Shown here: piece by piece, positions 43,686 to 50,617 of the stretch | Layout: the number at the start of each line of letters is the position of its first letter | How positions within the stretch are numbered: the first letter of the stretch is position 1 | From: Butyrivibrio sp. | GTDB lineage: Bacteria > Bacillota > Clostridia > Lachnospirales > Lachnospiraceae | Assembly (NCBI GenBank): GCA_015056575.1 | Contig: SVGA01000004.1 | Location: 62,001-126,000 of the forward strand | Length of the DNA: 64,000 bases | Reading direction: 5' to 3' | The notes under the pieces: model-generated | Seen by the model: only the letters and a program-made list of their open reading frames with translations | What the model was told of the DNA's origin: nothing | The model's database searches: none | Made by a program: the position numbers and the translations under genes

Positions 43686-45968
43686 ATGGCACAGAACTTC
43701 GATGACGGAAAAATTGAAGCCATCGAGGAGTTTCAGTCTCCTGATAAGTTATACAACGGCCTTATCCAAAGAGTGAGGAAATATCATCCTTCCGATGATA
43801 TCACTCTTATCGAGAAGGCTTACAATCAGGCCTATGAAGCTCACGAGGGGCAGCTGCGAAAGTCGGGTGAACCTTATATCATTCATCCCCTTTGCGTGTC
43901 AATAATCCTTGCTGATCTGGAAATGGACAAAGAGACCATTGCGGCAGGGCTTCTTCATGATGTCGTTGAAGACACGATCTGTACCAAAGAAGAGATAGAA
44001 AAGTCTTTCGGGGCGGACGTTGCGCTCTTAGTTGACGGTGTTACCAAATTGACGGCTCTGCAGCTTACGACAGATAACACCAACAAAACCCAGGAACAGA
44101 TCGACATGCAGGCTGCGAACCTGCGTAAGATGTTTTTGGCAATGGCCAAGGACATAAGGGTCATCCTTATTAAACTGGCCGACAGACTTCATAATATGAG
44201 AACTCTCGGGCATATGCCTCCGGAGAAACAGCAGAGGATTGCTCAGGAGACCATTGATATTTATTCGCCTATTGCCGGCAGACTTGGTATCAGCAGGATC
44301 AAGGTAGAGCTTGATGACCTTTCTCTTAAATATCTTAAACCCGATGTTTACAGAGATCTGGCCGAGAAGGTTGCTGCAAGAAAGAGCGAGAGAGAACGTT
44401 ATGTGGAAGATATCTGCGACAATGTTCGCAAGAACATCGAGGCGGCAGGGATCAAAGGGGAAGTAAACGGCAGAGTAAAGCATTTCTTCAGTATCTACAA
44501 GAAGATGAGAAACCAGAACAAGACTCTGGATCAGATCTACGACCTTTTCGCTATAAGGATCATAGTTTCCACCGTCAAGGACTGCTATGCGGCCCTTGGT
44601 GTTATCCATGAACTCTATAAGCCCATACCGGGAAGGTTCAAGGATTATATAGCAATGCCTAAGCCCAATATGTATCAGTCTTTGCATACAACTCTTATAG
44701 GACAGACGGGGCAGCCCTTCGAGATCCAGATAAGAACCTATGATATGCACAAAGCTGCAGAATACGGTATCGCAGCTCACTGGAAATACAAGGAAGCTTC
44801 AGACGGCAAAAAGGTTGAGAACGGTGAAGAAGAGAAGCTCATCTGGCTTCGTCAGATCCTTGAATGGCAACAGGATCTTTCCGACAACCAGGAATTCATG
44901 AGCCTTCTTAAGAGCGATCTTAATCTGTTTTCCGAGGATGTATACTGCTTTACTCCCACCGGTGAGGTTAAAAACCTTCCTGCAGGCTCTACGCCTATTG
45001 ATTTTGCTTACAGCATTCATAGTGCCGTAGGCAACAAGATGATCGGTGCCAAGGTCAACGGCAAGCTGGTTCCCATCGACTACAAGATCCAGAACGGAGA
45101 CAGGATCGAGGTTGTGACCAGCCAGAATTCCAAGGGACCCAGCCGTGACTGGCTTTCCATAGCAAGATCCACTTCCACCAAGAACAAGATCAATCAGTGG
45201 TTCAGACATGAGCTCAAGGAAGAGAATATCACCAAGGGCAAGGAGCTTCTTATTGAGTATTGTAAGAGTAAGGGGCTTGATTATTTTGCCATAGCCAAAC
45301 CTGAATTTCAGAATATAGTTACCAAGAAGTATGGCTTCAGGGAATGGGATGCTGTTCTTGCGGCGGTTGGACACGGCGGACTTAAAGAGGGACAGATAAT
45401 CAACAAGATCCTGGAACTCTCAGATAAGGACCACAAGCGTAATATAACCGATGAAGAGGTTCTTGCTGCTGTAGCAGAATCCAATGTTACACCTCAGGTA
45501 TCAGGCTCGGACAATGCCATTATCGTAAAGGGAGTGCATGATGTTGCAGTCAGGTTCTCAAAGTGCTGCAACCCTGTTCCCGGCGATGATATCTGCGGCT
45601 TTGTTACAAGAGGCAGAGGTGTATCCATACACAGAAGAGACTGCATCAATGTTATCAAGATGCAGGAGGAAGACAGAACAAGACTTATTGAGGCCAGATG
45701 GCAGAGTGACTCTGCTTCCGGTGGCGGCAAGTATGCTGCGACCATCAAGATCTTTGCCAATAACAGAAGCGGTCTTCTTGCCGATGTCTCAAGAGCTCTT
45801 ACTGAGAAGGATATCGATATTATTTCCATGAACACCAGGACCAGCAAACAGGGCCTTGCCACCATGGAGACTTCCTTCCAGGTTTCCTCAAGAGACCAGC
45901 TTAGAGATATTGTTGATAAGATCAGACAGATCGACAGCGTAATCGATATTGAGAGGACGACAGGTTAA
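43686..45968 (+). CDS. rel: Bifunctional (p)ppGpp synthetase/hydrolase
   Basis: A 760-residue long RSH protein for the stringent response. The order is an HD hydrolase domain (about 45-200, His91-Asp92 in LLHDVVEDT), a synthetase domain (about 245-365, with the RFKD motif at 317-320 that marks bifunctional enzymes), a TGS domain (about 405-470, VYCFTPTGEVKNLPAGSTPI), a zinc-finger-like region (FSKCCNPVPGDDICGFV), and a C-terminal ACT domain. Start ATG 43686 is favoured over the TTG at 43683. Hydrolase and synthetase residues are both intact. Confidence 0.96.
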   Translation: MAQNFDDGKIEAIEEFQSPDKLYNGLIQRVRKYHPSDDITLIEKAYNQAYEAHEGQLRKSGEPYIIHPLCVSIILADLEMDKETIAAGLLHDVVEDTICTKEEIEKSFGADVALLVDGVTKLTALQLTTDNTNKTQEQIDMQAANLRKMFLAMAKDIRVILIKLADRLHNMRTLGHMPPEKQQRIAQETIDIYSPIAGRLGISRIKVELDDLSLKYLKPDVYRDLAEKVAARKSERERYVEDICDNVRKNIEAAGIKGEVNGRVKHFFSIYKKMRNQNKTLDQIYDLFAIRIIVSTVKDCYAALGVIHELYKPIPGRFKDYIAMPKPNMYQSLHTTLIGQTGQPFEIQIRTYDMHKAAEYGIAAHWKYKEASDGKKVENGEEEKLIWLRQILEWQQDLSDNQEFMSLLKSDLNLFSEDVYCFTPTGEVKNLPAGSTPIDFAYSIHSAVGNKMIGAKVNGKLVPIDYKIQNGDRIEVVTSQNSKGPSRDWLSIARSTSTKNKINQWFRHELKEENITKGKELLIEYCKSKGLDYFAIAKPEFQNIVTKKYGFREWDAVLAAVGHGGLKEGQIINKILELSDKDHKRNITDEEVLAAVAESNVTPQVSGSDNAIIVKGVHDVAVRFSKCCNPVPGDDICGFVTRGRGVSIHRRDCINVIKMQEEDRTRLIEARWQSDSASGGGKYAATIKIFANNRSGLLADVSRALTEKDIDIISMNTRTSKQGLATMETSFQVSSRDQLRDIVDKIRQIDSVIDIERTTG

Positions 45969-46624
45969 TGGGAGATTCCACTATCAAAGTCGGCATGTTC
46001 ACTCTGGGCATGGTGGCCACCAACTGCTATTATGTATTTGATGAAAGCGTCAGGGATTCCGAAGGACTTCTTCACTGCGCAGTCATCGACCCCGGAGATA
46101 AAGGGGACAGGATATACGAGGCTCTTAAAGAGAAGAGTATAGTGGTGGATAAGATTCTTTTGACCCATGGACACTTTGATCATATAGGCGGAGTTGAGGC
46201 TTTAAAGAATTTTTCAGGAGCCTTGGTTGGGTGCTATGAAAAGGAACGGGCCCTTTGCGGTGATCCGTACCTTAATCTTTCCAACGACTACGGATGGCAC
46301 TGGAAGGTGACCCCGGATGAACTGTACAGAGACGGCGATGTAGTGAGCACCGGCGGAATTGATTTTAAAGTCATTGCTACTCCGGGTCATACCTCCGGAG
46401 GATGCTGCTTCTATATAGAAAAAGCGGGCATCCTTATCAGCGGAGACACCCTGTTTGAGGAATCTGTGGGGAGAACCGATTTTCCCACAAGCTCCACAAG
46501 AGAACTGGTGGATTCCATTAAAGAAAAGCTCTTTGTTTTGCCGGATGAAACCATTGTTTATCCCGGACACGGAGAAGTCACAACCATAGGACACGAAAAG
46601 GAATACAATCCTTTTATCATGTAA
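45968..46624 (+). CDS. MBL-fold metallo-hydrolase (glyoxalase II-like)
   Basis: A 218-residue metallo-beta-lactamase fold hydrolase. The metal motif HxHxDH is at 67-72 in THGHFDHIGG; further ligands are in TPGHTSGG, SGDTLF and YPGHGEVT. Such proteins hydrolyse thioesters like S-lactoylglutathione or related substrates; the true one is unknown. The start overlaps the rel stop (TAATG). The rel-MBL-hemZ order is common in Clostridia. Confidence 0.92.
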   Translation: MGDSTIKVGMFTLGMVATNCYYVFDESVRDSEGLLHCAVIDPGDKGDRIYEALKEKSIVVDKILLTHGHFDHIGGVEALKNFSGALVGCYEKERALCGDPYLNLSNDYGWHWKVTPDELYRDGDVVSTGGIDFKVIATPGHTSGGCCFYIEKAGILISGDTLFEESVGRTDFPTSSTRELVDSIKEKLFVLPDETIVYPGHGEVTTIGHEKEYNPFIM

Positions 46625-46628
46625 GTAT

Positions 46629-48041
46629 ATGCAGATCATTTATATTAAAGAAGATAAATTTCAATATGACATCCACTCACTTTTCAAGGCCTTTTATCCT
46701 CAGGAGGAGGTGAGAGTCCTTATAGGGGAGCAGGGTGACAACAAGGATAAGGAGAAGGATATTTCAGCACAGGATGAAATATCCTTTATTGATGTTGACA
46801 GATCAAAGAATGACCTGAAAAAAGACATATATAAGCTTCTGTCGCAAAAGACCGGCAAAGTTCTTCCCTGGGGAGACTTAACGGGAATCCGCCCCACCAG
46901 GATCGCTATGAATCTTATAGATGAGGGCATGAGCGATGAGGAAATTGCGGCATACATGAAAGATACATATCTTGTAAGTGATGAGAAGACAGCTCTTGCC
47001 ATAGATATCGCCCGCAGGGAAAAAGAGATACTGAAGGATATCGACTATGAGAATGGCTACAGTCTTTATCTTGGCATTCCTTTTTGCCCAACCACCTGCC
47101 TTTATTGTTCCTTTACGTCTTACCCGATAGGAGCCTATAAGGATCTTGTGGACACCTACATCTCCTGCCTGGAAAAAGAGATTGATTATGTGGCAGAGGA
47201 ATTTGCCGGCAAGACTCTTGATACCGTATATATCGGCGGAGGAACACCGACAACCCTTGAACCGTCACAGATAAGACGACTCATTGGCTATATGAGGGAT
47301 AAGCTGGATATGTCCGGGGTAAAAGAATTTACGGTAGAATCCGGAAGACCTGATTCGATCACAAGGGACAAGCTTAAAGCCATGAAGGAAATGGGGGTTA
47401 CCAGAATATCCGTTAATCCTCAGACTATGAGCGATGCCACCTTAAAGATAATCGGAAGGCAGCACACAGTTTCTCAACTTATTGATGCCTTTAATATGGC
47501 GAGGGAGGAAGGCTTTGATAACATCAATATGGACATAATCCTTGGACTCCCCGGAGAAGGCCCTGAGGACGTTAAACACACTATCGATGAGATCAAAAAG
47601 CTTTCGCCAGACGATCTTACGGTTCATTCCCTTGCTGTCAAGAGAGGCTCAAGGCTCTTTGAAGCCATAAGGGAAAGGGAACTTAAGGGTGAGCTTAAGG
47701 TAACCATGCTTGAATCCATGAACAACACCGCAGAGATGATGGAGATTGCTCAGAAGGGGGCAAAAGAGCTGGGACTTGAGCCGTATTATCTCTACAGGCA
47801 GAAGAATATCAGCGGAAACTTTGAAAACACCGGTTATGCAAAGCCCGGTAAAGCCGGGATCTACAACATACTTATAAATGAAGAGGTTCAGTCCATCGTG
47901 GCTCTTGGAGCGGGAACCGTCACAAAGAGAGTCTATAACGAGGGCGGAAGGATCGAGCGCTGCGACAATGTCAAGGATGTTAAACTCTATATGGAAAATA
48001 TAGATGAGATGATCGAAAGAAAAAGGCAGTTGTTTCTATAA
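46629..48041 (+). CDS. hemZ: Coproporphyrinogen dehydrogenase HemZ-like radical SAM protein
   Basis: A 470-residue radical SAM enzyme. The Fe-S cysteines are Cys153, Cys157 and Cys160 in PFCPTTCLYCSF; SAM-binding YIGGGTPTTL and the HemN-type tail with YRQKNISGNFENTGYA are present. The HemZ subgroup has an extra N-terminal domain of about 140 residues, as here. HemZ is annotated as anaerobic coproporphyrinogen oxidase, but many holders lack a full haem pathway, so the true role may differ. It starts four bases after the MBL gene. No terminator is evident after it. Confidence 0.9.
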   Translation: MQIIYIKEDKFQYDIHSLFKAFYPQEEVRVLIGEQGDNKDKEKDISAQDEISFIDVDRSKNDLKKDIYKLLSQKTGKVLPWGDLTGIRPTRIAMNLIDEGMSDEEIAAYMKDTYLVSDEKTALAIDIARREKEILKDIDYENGYSLYLGIPFCPTTCLYCSFTSYPIGAYKDLVDTYISCLEKEIDYVAEEFAGKTLDTVYIGGGTPTTLEPSQIRRLIGYMRDKLDMSGVKEFTVESGRPDSITRDKLKAMKEMGVTRISVNPQTMSDATLKIIGRQHTVSQLIDAFNMAREEGFDNINMDIILGLPGEGPEDVKHTIDEIKKLSPDDLTVHSLAVKRGSRLFEAIRERELKGELKVTMLESMNNTAEMMEIAQKGAKELGLEPYYLYRQKNISGNFENTGYAKPGKAGIYNILINEEVQSIVALGAGTVTKRVYNEGGRIERCDNVKDVKLYMENIDEMIERKRQLFL

Positions 48042-48221
48042 CAAAGACCTTTCGGTAAATTGATGCCGGATACGAAAAAGAAGTTGCCATTTTCCTGCAC
48101 CTGGATTATATTAGTAAGGCGTCTGTTTTTTGGGGAGGAGATTCTAAGGGAATTTTTCACATATGGAAACTGGATCTGTCTTGCTGGTGCCCCAATTTTA
48201 ACAAATGTTTATTAAGCAATC

Positions 48222-48250
48222 TTGCATAATATTGTGCAACATGCTATAAT
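48222..48250 (+). promoter_or_regulatory. Promoter of the membrane protein-hypB-hypA module
   Basis: -35 TTGCAT (48222-48227), 17-base spacer, -10 TATAAT (48245-48250) with a TGC extension before it. This is the best sigma-A promoter in the window. The rest of the gap 48042-48221 shows no gene or clear hairpin. Confidence 0.78.
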
Positions 48251-48308
48251 AAAATATAATATGCGGTATTGCGTACAAAAATTATAGCAATGCCAAAGGA
48301 GGTTTATT

Positions 48309-49430
48309 ATGTTATTCCAACTTTACAGTGATCACGCTTCTATGCAATTGATCGGCTGGGTACTGGTGTTTGTGGGACTCATTCTCATGAATGAGATCGG
48401 TCGTAGGACCAAGGCAGGCGGAATGCTCGTATTCGTAGTGATCCCTTGCATCCTCACAGTTTATTTCATCCTTGCTCATGTTGGCATGTTCGGAGGAAAG
48501 GCAAATCCTACCGTGGCTTTCATGGACGGATGGTTCCATTATTTCAAACTTTATGCTGCTGACATCGGCTGCGTAGGTTTCATGATGATCAAGTACAAAT
48601 GGGGCATCGGCAAAGAAAAATGGTTCAAGTGGTTCCCCTGGTTCATCGTTGCAGCCAACATCATGATCGCTAACGTTTCTGATATGGAGTCAGCTCTTGC
48701 AGCTTTCTCGATCACAGGAAATCTTTCAGGCGCTTGGTGGGCATCCAATGAGGGTGTATTCATTTACGGCGGATGGTGGAACGTTGTTAACGCTCTTGCA
48801 GGTCTTATCAACATCTTCTGTATGACAGGCTGTATCCACCTTTACACATCAAAGGACAAGAACCACGCAGATATGCTTTGGCCTGATATGACCATCTGGT
48901 TCATCCTTGCATACGACGTATGGAACTTTGAGTACACATACCTCAACCTTCCTACACATTCATGGTACTGCGGTGTTGCACTTCTTCTTGCTCCTACATT
49001 TGCTAACGCATTCTGGAACAAGGGTGCATGGATTCAGAACCGTGCCAACACTCTGGCAATCTGGTGCATGTGGGCACAGGTTGTTCCTGCATTCCAGCTT
49101 AGCTCAAGATTTGCAGCAGCTCTTCCTTCAGTTTACGGCGGAGCAACAGCTAACGGAATCACAACAATGGATCTTTACGCAAAGGCTATCGAGCTTTACA
49201 ACTCAGGTGCAGGCAAGACTGCTCAGGCAGGACAGATCATCGAGAGCATGGGTATCACAGCTAATCCTACAGCTCAGGGTGTAGTTGCTATACTTGCTAT
49301 CGCTATCAATGTAGTATGCATGACTGAGATCATCAAGAGATCAATTAAGCTTGGCAAGAACCCTTATGCAAACGAAGTATTCGTTGGAACAAAGGATTTC
49401 GATCTTGCTATGGAGCGTGCTGAGGTATAA
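48309..49430 (+). CDS. Multi-pass membrane protein, likely DUF5692 family
   Basis: A 373-residue integral membrane protein with eight or nine hydrophobic helices (near 12-30, 38-58, 78-96, 106-123, 150-172, 190-208, 216-235, 248-265, 320-342). It is unusually rich in Trp, Phe and Met, with striking stretches such as WFKWFPWFIVAANIMIAN and GAWWASNEGVFIYGGWWNVV. I believe it belongs to DUF5692, function unknown. Codon bias is strong, suggesting high expression. Its stop overlaps the hypB start (TAATG), so it is translationally coupled to a nickel-insertion GTPase, which hints at a metal- or redox-linked membrane role. Confidence 0.78.
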   Translation: MLFQLYSDHASMQLIGWVLVFVGLILMNEIGRRTKAGGMLVFVVIPCILTVYFILAHVGMFGGKANPTVAFMDGWFHYFKLYAADIGCVGFMMIKYKWGIGKEKWFKWFPWFIVAANIMIANVSDMESALAAFSITGNLSGAWWASNEGVFIYGGWWNVVNALAGLINIFCMTGCIHLYTSKDKNHADMLWPDMTIWFILAYDVWNFEYTYLNLPTHSWYCGVALLLAPTFANAFWNKGAWIQNRANTLAIWCMWAQVVPAFQLSSRFAAALPSVYGGATANGITTMDLYAKAIELYNSGAGKTAQAGQIIESMGITANPTAQGVVAILAIAINVVCMTEIIKRSIKLGKNPYANEVFVGTKDFDLAMERAEV

Positions 49431-50098
49431 TGGATAACATTAGAGTAATAGAAGTAAAAAGAAGCATTTTTGAGAGCAATGACAGGGATGCTGACAAGCT
49501 CAGACAGGAGCTTAAGGATTCAAAGACTTTTCTTTTAAACCTTATGTCATCACCCGGATCAGGCAAGACCACAACACTTACCAGAACAATTGAGGCTCTT
49601 AAAGATAAATACCGCATAGGTGTTATGGAAGCTGATATTGATTCCGATGTGGATGCCAAGACCATAGCTCAGACCGGAGTTAAAGCGATTCAGCTTCATA
49701 CCGGCGGAATGTGCCATCTTGATGCAGATATGACAAGACAGGGCATCAGAGAGCTTGGTGTTGAGGATGTGGACTTTGCCATACTTGAGAATGTGGGTAA
49801 CCTTGTGTGTCCGGCAGAGTTTGATACCGGCAGCACCAAGAATGCCATGATCCTTTCGGTTCCCGAGGGACACGACAAACCCCTTAAATATCCACTTATG
49901 TTCTCAATCTGTGATGTAGTCCTTATCAACAAGATAGATGTGATACCTTACTTTGACTTTGATATGGATAAGTGCAGGGAGTATATCCTTTCCCGTAATC
50001 CCAAGGCCAGGATCATTCCGATCTGTGCCAAGACCGGCGAAGGAATAGAAGAATGGGCTGATTGGCTTTCGGAGAATATAGAGGAAGCACTTAAGTAA
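49430..50098 (+). CDS. hypB: Nickel-insertion GTPase HypB
   Basis: A 222-residue SIMIBI GTPase. Walker A is SSPGSGKTT (Ser41-Thr47 region), the metal site between switch regions is GGMCHLDADM, and NKID gives guanine specificity. It lacks the N-terminal Cys-rich and His-rich nickel stores of E. coli and rhizobial HypB. HypB loads nickel into [NiFe]-hydrogenase, and in some bacteria urease, together with HypA. No hydrogenase or urease genes are in the window, and hypC, hypD, hypE and hypF are absent too. Confidence 0.93.
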   Translation: MDNIRVIEVKRSIFESNDRDADKLRQELKDSKTFLLNLMSSPGSGKTTTLTRTIEALKDKYRIGVMEADIDSDVDAKTIAQTGVKAIQLHTGGMCHLDADMTRQGIRELGVEDVDFAILENVGNLVCPAEFDTGSTKNAMILSVPEGHDKPLKYPLMFSICDVVLINKIDVIPYFDFDMDKCREYILSRNPKARIIPICAKTGEGIEEWADWLSENIEEALK

Positions 50099-50122
50099 AT
50101 CGTTAAAGGCTGGAGAATTGAG

Positions 50123-50184
50123 ATGCCGTGCGATAAACAAGGGGAAGTTTATCTTTGTCCTTCGCTTGTCGCGCGGCATTTTTG
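50123..50184 (+). terminator. Terminator-like hairpin between hypB and hypA
   Basis: ATGCCG at 50123-50128 pairs with CGGCAT at 50174-50179, continued inward with G-U pairs (GTGCGA with TCGCGC), and is followed by five T. An inner AAAC/GTTT pairing is also possible. It would reduce transcription into hypA and the oxidoreductase gene. Confidence 0.65.
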
Positions 50185-50232
50185 CAAAGGCCTTATATTG
50201 TTTCTGATTCTAAAGATAATAAGGTTAATATT

Positions 50233-50577
50233 ATGCATGAACTTGGAGTTGTTTTCCACGTTATAGATGATCTTACTGAACTTGGAAAAGAAAACGAACT
50301 TACGAAAATTCACTCGGTGACTTTGCAGCTTGGAGAAGTGTCGGGAGTGGTTCCGTCTCTTTTGACCGACGCCTGGAAATGGGCGGCAGACAGAACCGAA
50401 CTTATGAAGGGAGCTGAACTCATCATTGAGACACTTCCTGCGGTGACCTTCTGCGAAGATTGCAAGAGCGAGTATGAAACGGTGACATATGGCAAGATAT
50501 GTCCCAAATGTGGTAGCGGACATACATATCTCGTTAAGGGAAATGAATTTATGATAAAAGAAATAGCGGCCACTTAA
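50233..50577 (+). CDS. hypA: Hydrogenase/nickel maturation protein HypA
   Basis: A 114-residue HypA. The true N-terminus is the nickel-binding Met1-His2-Glu3 in MHELGVV, so I use ATG 50233; a reading from 50155 would bury it. The zinc site has two CxxC pairs, Cys74/Cys77 (FCEDC) and Cys90/Cys93 (CPKC). It works with HypB to deliver nickel. AAGG about ten bases upstream is a modest ribosome site. The terminator-like hairpin before it suggests lower or separate expression. Confidence 0.92.
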   Translation: MHELGVVFHVIDDLTELGKENELTKIHSVTLQLGEVSGVVPSLLTDAWKWAADRTELMKGAELIIETLPAVTFCEDCKSEYETVTYGKICPKCGSGHTYLVKGNEFMIKEIAAT

Positions 50578-50617
50578 TAAAGTTTTTTGTCAAAAGAAGA
50601 GAAAGGGTAAGGAGATT

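Noticed and set aside
44028..44780. Minus-strand open frame of 250 codons within rel
   Set aside because: Covers the HD and synthetase coding part in reverse; no motif supports a real protein.
49430..50577. hypB-hypA as part of a [NiFe]-hydrogenase operon
   Set aside because: No hydrogenase subunit or hypCDEF gene lies within the window on either side.
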